Shown here piece by piece: positions 11,585-23,182 of a stretch of DNA of 64,000 bases (positions are counted from its first letter, which is position 1; the number at the start of each line of letters is the position of its first letter). The notes beneath the pieces are model-generated. The model was given only the letters and a program-made list of their open reading frames with translations. It did no database searches and was not told the DNA's origin. Made by a program: the position numbers and the translations under genes. The stretch comes from Chelydra serpentina (lineage: Eukaryota > Chordata > Testudines > Chelydridae), in the NCBI GenBank assembly GCA_037349315.1, contig JBAIAC010000024.1, positions 40,273,501 to 40,337,500 of the forward strand. Direction: 5' to 3'.

Positions 11585-14479
11585 GTGTAATAGCTAGGCA
11601 CTCTCACAGGCTTCTAGTTCTGACTATATTAATTAGCATTTACCAATGTATTCACTGCATAGTTTACAGTGCTAATAATAGGCAATGTTGGATCACTGCC
11701 ACTAGGTGGGACATTAAAAAAGTACATTGATTAGAGGCTTCTCCAAGCACCAGCAAGATTTCTTTGTTTTAAAATCTCATCCAATGCATTTTAATTTTTA
11801 TTAAGAATATCCAGGATAAATGTTCATAGCCTAATGACTTTTTAGAAATACATTTTTAATTTGCAGCAAATAACACATTCAGTAAAATTCTACACTTCTT
11901 TGTAGTCAAAATTCAGTGTTAATTACAGTTTAGAAAACACACAGTTCATGATGTATGGCAAGCTAGAGCTGGGAAAGACTAAACAGAAGTCATTAAGTTA
12001 TCTCTAGATGTTGGTTTGTTGGGTGATTGTTCCACAGTGAAACATCTGTCTAAAGAAAAGATGATGATTCATAAAAATAGTTATAATTGCAGGGTTTCCT
12101 AAATCTGCTTTATATAAGGCATGTCATATAATGAAATTATTATGCATGGATGGAAGGTTTCAATTAAATATTTCAAGTAAGGTCAGAGAGTTGTCTGCAA
12201 TAGCTACACCAGAGACTGAACTCACTCAGAAAATAAAAAGGAGTTTCGTTAGCCCGAGGATTTTTAAACAAAGAACTAGGTAATGCAGACATTTTAAGGG
12301 AAAGAACTTCTAAGTCTTCAAGAAAACAGCCTGTTTCTAGATGAGAAACCCCACAGTGCCAAAATGAAGGTTATGTTAATCATCTAGATCTGAACTGGAT
12401 CTGTCTAACATAAGAACTGTTTTGAACCATGGTCCTTTCTCTAAACCAAAGCTATGCCTGGCTTATGGGTCAGGATAGGTTTAGTTATGCACTTCATAAA
12501 TAAAAAATAAAAATTTACTTTCAGGTTGGATGGTTTTATTTGAGCCTAAAGGAATACAGCAAGGGAAGAGAGAAGAAATGCATCCATGAGTGAAAGTACA
12601 TGAGACCTCTCACTCTAAGATTCTCCATTTCAAACTCATTCGCAGCACTCCCCATAGCAGAGCAGTGGGACAGATAGCACTAAAAGGTGCAGTACAACCT
12701 ACATGTCAATAGTTACACACTCAATAATGTTCATCTTCTCTCTATGATTATTCTATTGGGAGGACTATAGTTCCATAATGGTGCGGTGGGAGGAGAGAGG
12801 AGCGGGGAGGAAAGGCTTTCTATACCTTCCTCCGCCTCCTCATTTATTATTTTGAAATTCACCTTCTTCAGTAACATTTCTATGTACTTCTTCAGGCCAG
12901 TAAAAAGCATCACATTCTCTTTCTGGGTATTACATTGACAGCAGCTTCAGTTTCATTGCCTTTTGCCCCTTCTGAGATTTTATCTCATAACAGAGTAAGA
13001 ACAAGAAATAACAAAGATTGGCTATCAGGTACATCACTGGCTCTAATACCTTCGGGAAAATACCCTTTACTGGTAACCCTGTGCTGTTTTTCATCCTTTT
13101 ATTTTATTTTGTTAAATCAGATCGACTTAAATCAAATTCATGACTGATGATTAAGAAATAACTCTGCTGGAGACTTCGGAGTGGTTGACTGTGGTGTAGA
13201 CCTAAATGGCACCAAAAAAACATTCAGCACATTGTTGTTCACCCCCCTCTCTCCACAAAACCCTTGAGGTGTCTGAACAAAGCATTGGGAGAAATACCAG
13301 ATATAGCAGTCTTTGCTGAATTCTTCCTGATGAATATTTAAAAATATTCATTACATTTAGCTGTCCTCATAATAATGCCTATTACCTCTTTTTTCTACTT
13401 GATTACTTGGGTTTGGTTTGGAGAAAGAACTGTTCATCCCTTAAACAAACTGACTCTCAGTCTTTGATCATTAGTACATATGAAATAACAACCCTCACCC
13501 CCTTCCCAGAGAGGCATCACATACTAACAGGATGGGAAGCATTGGATTAAAATGTTTCAGTACACTAACTACTCAGTTTTGCTTCGTCAAATGCAACAGT
13601 TTCCCACTTGGTCCAAACCTATTTCAGGAGCAGTTATCGTGTTAATGTTGATACATTTTGAATAGTAGTAGTAGTAGTAATTTAAACCCATTAAAGACAC
13701 CTCAGCTCTGAAACCTTTGGGGGGTACAGCACAAATCTCAATAGGGCATGTTTTCATTTTCAATGATTATATCCCTTCTGAATCTGTACTATTGCCAAAA
13801 TAAGCAGCTTGATTCTGGAAGAAAGCTCTCTGGTTTTTAAAACCCACTACCATGTTTTTTGCAATGTTTTCAGAACCTCTTGGTTTGATGGTTCTCAAGT
13901 GTTCCTCTGTATCTCTTCCACTTATCAGTAAACAAATGGCATTTAGCTCCTTGGGAACTTGAACCATTATTTCCTGAAACACTGCAAGTGCACTCGCTGT
14001 GCCATATGTTAACCTTTAATATCCTCTCTCTGTGTTCATCATAAGGAATGTTTCTTGAATAACTAAAGCTACCTGCTCAAACACTGAGACAGGTTGAATG
14101 TTGTAAACAGCCCCATGCCTCCTAAGAGTTCCAAAATCAGGGACCTGGGCTCTCTGCTGAATGCAGTCTCTACTGAGCATAGTAAGAGGAGGGAGGCACA
14201 AGGGAGTCAGTTTATACTACTCTGGCAGTACAAGGGGACTTAAAATGTGGTGTAAATGACAGTTACACTCATTTTAATATTTTATCCATATCTGTGCTTG
14301 GTTATGTACAACAATGCCCTGCAACCTCTTTTTAGTCACAGTTTCTTTCTCACCCTCTCACTCCTCCTGTAACTAAAAACAACAAAACTCTCTACGGCCT
14401 TCTTTCAAGATGTCTATTGGGAAATAACTGGGCAAGTTGGGCAAGCATGGAGTTTGGAAGGGAGGATTCTGTCACAGGT
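11581..14479. other. Unassigned stretch
   Basis: Nearly 3 kb without a recognisable gene or complete repeat. A short (AGT)n run lies near 13665-13680. Small ORFs show no motif. Confidence 0.4.
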
Positions 14480-14511
14480 CTGTCTCCTCACACTAATGTG
14501 TGAGGAGACAG
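14480..14511. repeat. Perfect 14-bp hairpin
   Basis: CTGTCTCCTCACAC at 14480-14493 is followed by a TAAT loop (14494-14497) and by its exact reverse complement at 14498-14511. No T-run follows it, and it is not inside a recognised transposon. Confidence 0.9.
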
Positions 14512-14689
14512 GTAATCATCAGGCACTTGCCTGGCTATGAGATAGCTACACAAATTTTAGAGGTACTGATGTGGGTTTAGTAAGCATCTCAGTTTTAAAT
14601 CTGTTATGTGAAAGAAAGTGTTTAAGTTTTCCCAGAAGACACTGTGTGTATAACAAACTCTGTGAGTCTTTGCTATTTCTTTTGTAAGA

Positions 14690-14820
14690 CAGGCAGAATA
14701 GTATTTACCTACTTCACAATAATGTTGTGATGCTTAATAAATATTTGTATGGTGCTTTGAGATCCTTGGATGGAAGGCACAATAAAATGTTAAGGTTCAG
14801 TAGAAGTACAAATTATTAAC
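14690..14820 (+). repeat. Ancient MIR/CORE-SINE-like repeat fragment
   Basis: The sequence reads as a diverged version of the MIR-type 3' half: CTACTTCACAATAATGTTGTGA, AATAAATATTTGTATGGTGCTTTGAGATCC and a pyrimidine-poor tail. Similar blocks are at 17915-18025. No A/B boxes remain. Assignment is by recall. Confidence 0.5.
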
Positions 14821-15199
14821 TAAACTAATCTTACTCAGCAAGACGTATACTAATGAGCATTCTGCTTTGATTGCAGTTGGTGCTGGACACATCTATACTT
14901 TCTCTTCTCAAGTCTACCAACATCTTTGTCATATTTCAGAGAACAGTGTAGAGTGATGTAATACTTTCTAGAATGTGCATTAAATATAGTAACAACAGAA
15001 TTGGTTTAAATAAAATAGCATGCAAAACTCTGAGGTTCAAAAGAGATAGCTTGCATTTTCTCTTAACATTCTGCATTTCCTGGAACACAACTGTAATCTA
15101 GTGGAATGAGAACATAACATTGACTCAGAACTAGATTCTATTCCATGACACTTCTATAGACTTATTGTCTTCCACAGCTTGTCACGTGACCATGGCCTA

Positions 15200-16218
15200 A
15201 GTTTTATATTTCCTTCCAAATCATTGATAACAAAAATTAAACAACATAGGGCCAAGAATCAATCCCTGCAGAACTCCACTGGAAACAGACCCACTCGATG
15301 ATGATTCCTCATGTACAATTACATACTGAAACCTATGAAATAGCCAGTTTTTAAATGTATTTATTGTGTACCATATTGATTTTGCACTGTTCTAGTTTCT
15401 TAATCAAAATGTTGTATGGTACCAAGTCAAATGCCTTACAGAAGTCTACACATAACGCTATTCCCTTTTGTCAACCAAACTTGTAATCTCACAAAAAATA
15501 TTGTTAGTTTGACAAGACTGATTTTCCATAAGCCCATGCCAATTGACATTGTTTATATTATCGTTTAATTCTTGATCAATCAAGTCTCACATCAGCCATT
15601 CCATTATTTTGTGTGGGATCAAAGTAAGGCTGACATGCCTATAATTACTCGGTCATTCTGTTTACCCTATTAGAATATTGGCATAACATTAATTTATTTC
15701 CAGTATCCCAAGACTGATTTTTTTTTTAAAAAATCAATATTATTGGCCCAGAGAGTTCCTTTCACCAGTTCTTTTAAAGCTCTTGGATGCAAGTTATCTG
15801 GACCTGCTGATTTAAAGATGTCTGATATTGGTAGCTGCTGTTTAATATTCTCCTTAGTTACTGTTGCAGCTGAAAGTATTTCCATCATATGACAGGATTA
15901 CAATATCGGTTTTTTCCCCCAAACACAGAACAGAAGTATTTATCAAGCACTTGTGTTTTTTCAGCATTTTTGACAATTCTACTCTTTCTATCTAGTAATT
16001 GGACCAATACCATTGTTAGGGTTCCTTTTGTTTCTGCTATACTTTATAAAAGCCTTCTCATTGTCCTTAATGCTACAGGCCATAGGTTACTCCTTGTGTA
16101 CTTGCCTTCCTTATCAATTTTCTGTGATTTCTAATGTATACTCATTGTTATCAACTCCCCGCTTTCCCTCATTTTTATTGTTGTTTTTTTTTAACTAGCA
16201 TAGCCTTTTTTCTCACTG
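15200..16218 (-). mobile_element. Old CR1-like LINE, RT-to-linker part, decayed (first half)
   Basis: Minus-strand fossil aligned by eye to the young CR1 at 5192-7589. At 15225-15285 it carries the counterpart of the [19 protein letters not shown] antisense block, at 15440-15490 the counterpart of KAFDTV, and at 15694-15888 an open piece reading AGPDNLHPRALKEL, equivalent to [15 protein letters not shown] in CR1. Beyond that, 15905-16200 corresponds to the basic linker. Its 3' end is missing. The copy is split at 16219-16879 by an LTR. Confidence 0.7.
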
Positions 16219-16313
16219 GTGCGTGTCACAGAGTTCACTCACTGCAGGTGTGCCTCCTCCTGGCCTCTCTTGGGATTAGTTCTTTTCAGGTTGGGGGCTT
16301 CTTCTGCTGCTTG

Positions 16314-16340
16314 CTACTCTCTCTCTCTCTCTCTCTCTCT
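16314..16340. repeat. (CT)n microsatellite inside the LTR
   Basis: About 12 CT units. Confidence 0.9.
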
Positions 16341-16724
16341 GCGATTCCGGGTGCTCCTTCATGACTTTGCCCTTCAGCCAGGTCACTATGTGTGTTTCCC
16401 CCCTCTTGGGGGTATCAACGCCTCTTCTCTAATGAACAGCTCAGGCAGTCTTCCCATTCACTGCCCAACTGGTGCCACTTCCCAAGTGGCTGGTAGGGGA
16501 CCCCAGGACCACCCTCTACTTTGGGTTCCAGCTCAGGGACCCTCTAGTCAGCAGCCAAAGACCATAATGCCTTTTCCCTGAGCCGGCCCTTACATTCTTG
16601 CTCTCCCCCCTTCTCCATATGGGCCAGCCTCACAACTCCCAAGGAGTGACTGCAGACTACTTCCCTGTAACCCCTTCTTGCTATCAGCTCCTTAGCTTTG
16701 TAAAAGCCTCACCTGCCCCCGCAC

Positions 16725-16762
16725 AGGTGAGCCTCTCCTAATTAGGTGAGCCTCTCCTAATT
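16725..16762. repeat. Perfect 19-bp tandem duplication
   Basis: AGGTGAGCCTCTCCTAATT occurs at 16725-16743 and again at 16744-16762 with no differences, inside an LTR whose target duplication has already decayed, so the duplication is probably more recent than the insertion. Confidence 0.95.
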
Positions 16763-16879
16763 AGGGCTTTCCTCTCAGTCTTAATTCTCCGAGCTTGTAG
16801 CCTAATAGGTTAATTGGCCCAGCTGGCCTCAATTAACCACATCGTGGGTGAGGTGGGGCAAACACCCCATCATAGTGGG

Positions 16880-17245
16880 ATTGTGGCTTTTGGGGCATCT
16901 AGTAAAGTGTGTGTTAAATAGTTCCCAGATATTGTCATATTTTTCTGTTTAAATTCTTTCTCCCAGATGATTTGGCTCATAATTGTTTATGAAATTGGTC
17001 ATTTCAAAGCTCCAAGTATATGAATGTTTGGTTGGGATTTTGTTCTGTTTACACATAGCAAATGTCAACAAATAATGATCACTTGCACCCCATAATCACT
17101 AACTTAGTTCTGTGATCAGTTCCTCTTCATCTGTCAAGATGTGGTCTACTGTAGAATTCCCCCATGTTGGATGCAACACTTTTGGAGTTAGGAAATTGTC
17201 ATCTATAATTTTGTAAAACTCATGTATGTCATGTACAGTTTCCCA
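16880..17245 (-). mobile_element. Old CR1-like LINE, second half (endonuclease side), decayed
   Basis: Continues the minus-strand LINE after the LTR. It corresponds to the region of the young CR1 at about 7200-7560: GATGTGGTCTACTGTAGAAT parallels AGCAGGTCAAGAAGAGC, and GGAAATTGTCATCTATAA parallels GGAAATTGTCCCCTACAC. No open frame. Confidence 0.6.
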
Positions 17246-17251
17246 TTCTAT

Positions 17252-17820
17252 TCAGCCAGCTCGATTTTCAGAGTAATTTTCTGCAGTTTCCTCACTTGGA
17301 ACTTGATAATGATTGCATACTTCTGGCTCTATGGAATCCCTTTTGGTCCTCTTCTTTCTGGGAATCACATCCTCATCTGCCTTCAACTGTGAAAAATGCT
17401 GCCTTTTCCTCCTGGTGATTACAAACTGCCTCCTCTCTAAGTTCCACACACTCTGGTTCCTTGGTGGCCATTTCTTCTCTTTCTAGAATCTGCGATGGTG
17501 ATATTTCCTGAATCTGGTTGTACAAGTACTTCTCAGCCTTTCTGATAATCACTGTCTCAATATGTGTCCTTGCAAACCCGCAAATCTTTTCTCCAGCACA
17601 ACCACCAACTTGCACTTCATACAGTGGAAGTCCCTTTTGGCTTCAGACAGGAAAGAAAACTTGGCAGATCCATTGCAAGTCACAACTACTGTTCCATCAT
17701 TGACCATCACAGTATTGAGCACAGAATTGAACCTAGAATGAAAGCTTCTCACACACTCCGTCTAAACTCTCTAATTTCCCTGTTTGCAGCTCCTCTGGAG
17801 AAGTTATGATACTTGCCTAA
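17252..17820 (-). pseudogene. Unidentified coding-like remnant in three frames
   Basis: Three overlapping minus-strand open pieces follow one another: 17752-17549 (contains FSFLSEAKRDFHCMKCKLVV), 17615-17373 (contains CGFARTHIETVIIRKAEKYL and SQILEREEMATKEPE) and 17449-17252 (contains DVIPRKKRTKRDSIEPE, a basic nuclear-signal-like stretch, then a stop). The composition is protein-like (charged helices, a CxxC in CMKCK) and differs from the neighbouring transposon translations. I do not recognise the family. It could be a frameshifted processed pseudogene, a transposon ORF remnant, or chance. Confidence 0.3.
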
Positions 17821-17914
17821 GGTTACTTAGGAAATCTGGCAGACCTGAGAATAAAATTACTTCATTGGCAGTTGCAGCTGCTTAGGAGCTCAGAAAAATC
17901 AGGTCATAAACTTC

Positions 17915-18025
17915 TCTGTGTTTCAATTACCCCATCTGTGTAATAAAACTTTCCTAGCCTTTGAAAAATGCTTTGAGATCTGTGAATCAGAAAGCCCTGT
18001 ATATGCACAATGTATTCTTCTCCTT
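17915..18025 (+). repeat. Ancient MIR-like fragment
   Basis: TTCTCTGTGTTTCAATTACCCCATCTG is a diverged form of the MIR 'cctcagtttcctcatctg' segment, followed by an AATGCTTTGAGATCTG block. Recalled family, not searched. Confidence 0.55.
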
Positions 18026-18029
18026 CCCA

Positions 18030-21000
18030 GTTTCAACTACGATAAGAAGTATTGAATTATATATGACAAGTCTGTTCTCTCACAGAATTTCCACACAGTC
18101 CAAAGCCTGAGAGTACTAGAAATTTCTAGAGAAATTTTGTTCTTCTGAGATTTCAACCCTCATTTTCTGAGCACAAAGATTCTGAGGAGCACTTGTACTT
18201 AGAAGGGAGGATACTTATTCAAGCTGAACCGCTGAACTTTTTGAGCATTGCTCATTTGTAATTGAAACGGTCACTAAGTGGACAACTGGTATCAGACAGC
18301 AGTCTACATTGTGTTGGTGTTTGGTCAATGATACAAGTCACTAAGCTATATCTGTTTTATTACCACGGTCTGCATCTTTCAGCATACCATATGAAGTCTT
18401 CTGTTGCATGGAACATGACATTTCCAGAGCTTGCCAAATAAGTGAGCACATCATTCCTACTCTAGAAACTCATATCTGCATTTGAATATTTCACAGAAAT
18501 GTGCACTTGAAAACTTGTCTGCAGGCTAGTGCTCCCCTGTGTAAGTCATCCATTTTTAGAACTAAATATACAATTATGCAGCTCAAGTCATGCAGAAGAT
18601 CCATGGCATTTGCTAATATATTTCCCTCCCCCAGTATATATGTACATAAATATATCTGAAACCCAGGTAAATAACAGTGTTCAAATAATAAAGAATGGCA
18701 AGAGAGGTCACATCAAAATGCTTTTATCCTGCTTGGTTAAAAGTCAGTAAGGACATAAAATATTAAATTACAGAGGGTTTTTATTCATCACTAAATTGCT
18801 GTGTTTCTGCAGCTACCCAATTGTTTAGTGAATATATTTTTTACATTATGCAATTAAAACATTTATAGTGCTGTTGTCTGGCAACTTTGGAAGCACTTAA
18901 CTTTAAAGTCACAAATTAAAAACATATCTAGAGTAAAAAAATTATTTTCTACCGCTTTTGATTTTTGCACTCACAGATAGAAATAAGGGATGACTTTTCA
19001 GCAGGGAGCCTGGGGGTCATTGAGGGATGTGACTCTGATTAACAATAGCATTCTTGGCACTGTGCAGCCACTCCTTCGTTCACCCCAATGAAAGTGTACC
19101 CCAGAGCATTTATCAAATTTAAACAAATTGGTGAATTTAAACAAATTCTCAGCAAGACCTCCTTAACAGTATTTTGAAGGGAAAAAACTATTCTATAAAC
19201 CAGTGTAAGTCAGAGGATATATTAATAGTACTCAAACCCAAATCAAGCCTGAAAAATGCAACTATTTACAATAGCAGAGATGGTAGTGTAGGATTCCTCC
19301 CAACACCACTGTGAATTGTTCAGTACACAAATCATTAGTTAAATGAAGAATTTTTCCCCTGTAGCCCTTTCTCTCTCCCAGGCCTTCATACAACCTCTAG
19401 TCTTGAGCACCTTTCAAGGTTCAGGGTTACTTCTGATAAGTCAATGCCCCTTCTCCTCTCAAGATAACTTTGAAGATCCGAGTCTTGGATAATCTTCTCT
19501 GCTGAGTCCTTTGGTCACTCACATATCATTAATAATACTTAAGTATTCCAGGTTTTCCTTGGAAGCCCCCGAACTTGAGATGGCTTGGATGTTCGGGAAG
19601 GATAAGCACCCCAAAAGGTTAGAAATTATCTGAACTTCTTGATCAAGATTTTTTAAAGCAAAAGCCTAAATTTAGACGTCTAAATCCATATTTGGAGACA
19701 AAATTAAGTGGCATAATTTTCAGATTTGTTGACCATGGTGGGAACTTTTGGGTGCTCAATACTTTTGAAGATATGAAGTGATTTTAAGTGCCTAAATATA
19801 GAATTTAGGATCTTAACTCTGGGTTCCTATTTTTGAAAATCTTGGCCTAGAGCCTAACTTCTGTTGAATATCTCATGAGAACAGGGTTTCTCACACAATT
19901 TTTTCTGTTCCTTTTTGGACAATAGCAAAAAGCAGCCACTTACATGGATTTCAGTGCTTTTACTCTGGGTCTCAGTTGGAAACTAAAAATAAAAGCTAAG
20001 AAACTATCTATTTTTCTCCTAAATCAAAAAGGTCTGGCTCAGGTTTTGGGCAAAATTTCAAGTTGGTTATTTTATCCAAACTTGTCCTTACCCAGAACTA
20101 GCCAAATCCTGTGCGGTCTGGGTATATTATATGATGCTGCTAATGGGCAATCCCCAGAATGGAGTATAATTTAAGAACATTTGCAGCGGTATCTGGCAGA
20201 GAGAGTCTGCTCTGAAATCTGTGACTAGGTCAGCTCCACTGCAGCTTGTTCCTGCAGGAGGGAATACTGGACAGACTCCCATCAGAATCCTCCTCTTGTT
20301 GCTGTGGTGTTAGGATCTGCATGGAGAAAGTCCCTGTTGTGCAGTAAATAGGCAGAAATCAAGTGAATTGCTAAGCTACCAATACAGCCATTATTAGGAG
20401 AATGCATTTCTTCCATAGCTCGTACATTTCTTCAGCAGCAACATTAGCTCATCAGAGACATCTCTTTGGAGAATTCTCAGTTTTCACTCTTCAGCTTTTT
20501 TCCCCTGCCCCGGTCATCCGGTATACTTTATTTGCTTCCTACTTAGCCTCAGCTCTCACACTCCCTTGCTCCCATGCTACTCAATCTCTCTCAACAAGGG
20601 TCTATTGCAGAAGCCTCTCTAATGGCCTGGAACCTTCTCTTTTTTTATGGGTTCACTGAAGGTCCTAACCTCAGAATGATTTTCTCCTCCCTTTTTTTTA
20701 GGCCTGCATGATCCCAATATAAGTCTAATTGGTAAAAGTAAGACTGGGTCTGAGTTGTTTTTAAGAGAGCATTGAGGGGCTTATTGGCTAGGGTTCAATT
20801 CTCTGCACAATAGCGCTAATAAAGACTTGTGTCTGTGTTTCTGTTTATAGGGCTGGAGTAGAACAGAGAGAGTATGCTGTTTCATTTGAAATCAAATATG
20901 AACATGGGGCACATTCTTTTTTTCCTATAGAAATGTGGAGTATAAATTCACAGCTAGTCTGCAGAAACCTATATGTCAGTCCCCTTTTTGGCTACGGGTA

Positions 21001-21080
21001 ACACTCTATACTACAGACATGTCTAATTATACAGCTTGTACTGTTTCAGACCTCAAACCATATGCTTCCTTTGGAAAGCC
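18030..21080. other. Unassigned stretch
   Basis: No recognisable gene. At about 19116-19146 the words AATTTAAACAAATT are repeated in tandem with a short spacer. Nothing else stands out. Confidence 0.4.
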
Positions 21081-21092
21081 TGAGTCAAACTC

Positions 21093-21547
21093 AAAAAGAA
21101 TGAGGAGTACTTGTGGCACCTTAGAGCCTAATAAATTTATCTGGGCATAAGCTTTCGTGGGCTAAAACCCACTTCATCAGATGCATAGAGTGGAACATAC
21201 AGAAAGATATATATATATACACACACACACACACAGAACATGAAAAGATGCGGGTTGCCATACCAACTCTAAGAGACTAATCTATTAGGAGGTCTATTAG
21301 CAGCAGGAGAAAAAGGACTTTTGCACCTTAATTGATTAGTCTCTTAGAGTTAGTGTGGCAACTCCCATCTTTTTATGTTCTCTGTATATATATCTTCCTA
21401 CTGTATGTTCCACTCTATGCATCTGATGAAGTGGGTTTTAGCCCACAATAGTTTATATGCCCAAATAAATGTTGTTAGTCTCTAAGGTGCCACAAGGACT
21501 CCTCGTTCTTTCTGCGGATACAGAGTAACACGGCTCCCACTCTGAAA
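21093..21547. mobile_element. Penelope-like element fragment, two copies of the terminus in inverted orientation
   Basis: A 455-bp insertion bounded by a perfect 12-bp direct repeat, TGAGTCAAACTC (21081-21092 and 21548-21559). Its two halves are inverted copies: the left arm (about 21105-21235) reads on the minus strand as the right arm (about 21355-21500) does on the plus strand, sharing CATCTGATGAAGTGGGTTTT and the CTAAGGTGCCACAAG block. From memory, this terminus belongs to an abundant reptilian Penelope-like family whose full members encode an RT with a GIY-YIG endonuclease. No coding part remains here. The centre has (TA)n(CA)n (21207-21234). Confidence 0.7.
21143..21180 (-). ncRNA. Hammerhead-ribozyme-like core in the Penelope-like terminus
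   Basis: Read on the minus strand: CTGATGA (21174-21180), one extra A (21173), stem GTGGG (21168-21172) with loop TTTTAG and CCCAC (21157-21161), then GAAA (21153-21156) and a minimal GC-TTAT-GC hairpin (21145-21152). This is the order of a type I hammerhead with a very short helix III, a motif reported for Penelope-like elements. Departures: the extra A before helix II, C instead of the U expected after the last GC, and no clear helix I. The right-hand copy has lost GAAA (21447-21450). Likely inactive. Confidence 0.45.
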
Positions 21548-21954
21548 TGAGTCAAACTCGTTCACTCAACACACCTCTTACTTTTGATAGGAATCAGAGC
21601 GTTGTGGCCACATGATGGTAAAATTCCAATAATGTAAATAAAATCTAAATGACAAAGTATAAATCAATGGGCCCAATCTAGGGGCACCATTTGGGGGGCA
21701 GAAGTGTCTCTCCCCCCTTACTAGTTTCATATCGGAGGTCTACTCACAGCCCAGGCCCTAGCCCCAGACACAGCTCTTAACTGCAGCCCAGCTTGAGTGT
21801 GACCTGTGATGAGTTCTGTGCTGCTCCCAGCTTCTGCCCTTGGGTCAGGGAGTTTGTTTATAACAGAGACAGGGTGATGAAGATAACAAAAGGCTTGTCA
21901 TTAAATTAAATTAAGGATCATTAGATGATCCTAAAAGCATTGCCAGGCACTCCA

Positions 21955-22434
21955 GTTAAAAGATAGAAAACAAAGGGTAGGAATAAATGGTCAGTTTTCA
22001 GAATGGAGCGAGGTAAATAGTGGTGTCCCCCAGGGGTCTGTACTGGAACCGGTGCTGTTCAACATATTCATAAATGATCTGGAAAAAAGGGGTAAACAAC
22101 GAGGTGGCAAAATTTGCAAACAATACAAAATTACTCAAGATAGTTATCTCCAAAGCAGACTGCGAAGAGTTACAAAGGGATGTCACAAAACTGGGTGACG
22201 GGGCAACAAAATGGCAGATTAAATTAAATGTTGATAAATGCAAAGTAATGCACATGGCAAAATATAATCCCAACTATACATACAAAATGATGGGGCCTAA
22301 ATTAGCTGTTACCTGTCAAGAGCACGAGATCTTGGCATCATTGTGGATAATTCTCTGAAAAGATCCATTCAATGTGCTGTGGCAATCAAAAAAGCGAACA
22401 GAATATTGGGAATCATTAGGAAAGGGATGGATAA
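21955..22434 (+). mobile_element. Old CR1/L3-like LINE, RT fragment (left of nested insertions)
   Basis: Plus-strand copy of the same subfamily as 2173-3862: [30 protein letters not shown], a frameshifted [14 protein letters not shown], then FANNTKLL where the catalytic FADD has become FANN. The translation continues through CKVMHMAKYNPNYTYKMMG to IIRKGMDKG at 22434, where a MITE interrupts it. The rest follows at 24182. Confidence 0.85.
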
Positions 22435-22634
22435 GGGTAGGTCTACACTTACCCGTTGCGTCGGAGGCGTCGGATCGATGTTCTGGGTTCGATTTATCAC
22501 GTCTTGTCTAGACGCGATAAATCGAACCAGGAAGTGCTCCCCCCTCGACGCTGGTAATCCAGCTCGATGAACTGAGTAGGCAGAGTCGACGGGGGAGCCT
22601 GCGTGCCGCGTGTGGACCCCGGGTAAGTACGTTT

Positions 22635-23178
22635 TGTTAAGGGAAGTTAGCATATGTGACTCCATTTTGAGGCTCCTGCCGCCATTAGCCAAAGGCGAGC
22701 ACACCATGTACTAAGGAGGAGGGGGGGCAACGCCTCCAGAGGGGACATCTGGAGTCAGTCTACGATAAGGGGAACAATGGACACTGGATATAAGAATGTA
22801 TTGCTTGTCTCTTACTTTGCTGTGTCAGCCTGTTGCTGCCTGCCTAAGGATGTTGCTGCTTCAGCCTGGGTGCACGGGGTCGTGACCATAAGGGATTGGC
22901 CATAGATAAGGGGAAGGCTCGTTTATTGGTGTGAACCCCCGATGCACGCAGGCAACATGCTTTGCCAATAGTATATAACCTTTGTGTATTCTGTAATCAG
23001 GGTCTCGTGCTGCTTAACAGACGATACCACATTTGCAAATGTAATAAATCTAGTAGTTTTGGAAACACTCTGCAGATTGGTCTTTATTTGGGAGCCTCAG
23101 CCTAGAACGAACCGTACGTGCCCTAACAGGAGTAATTCGTACCAACTGTACGTGTCCTAACAGGAATAATTCGTAACA
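22635..23178 (+). promoter_or_regulatory. Retroviral 5' LTR with TATA box and polyadenylation signal
   Basis: Begins TGTTAAGGGA and ends ATTCGTAACA (TG...CA). A TATA-like GTATATAACC lies at 22971-22980 and AATAAA at 23043-23048, in the order expected for U3-R. The last 68 bases are two 34-nt imperfect tandem units (23111-23144 and 23145-23178) differing at four positions, both ending CA, so the attachment end is duplicated. Confidence 0.8.
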
Positions 23179-23182
23179 GTTT

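Larger units (their letters stand above)
16224..16874. mobile_element. Solo LTR, 651 bp, inside an old LINE
   Basis: Starts TGTCACAGAG and ends ACACCCCATCATA. The flanking five bases GTGCG (16219-16223) and GTGGG (16875-16879) match at 4 of 5, as expected for an aged target duplication. LINE homology is lost at the left edge and resumes at the right edge. It shares blocks with the LTRs at 24785-25686 and 63324-64000 (a GGGGACCCCAGGACCACC-type start and CAGCTCAGGGACCCTCTA). It contains a CT microsatellite (16314-16340) and a perfect 19-bp tandem duplication (16725-16762). No internal region or gene remains. Confidence 0.75.

Noticed and set aside
19116..19146. Tandem AATTTAAACAAATT words
   Set aside because: Short, AT-only repeat expected by chance in this composition.
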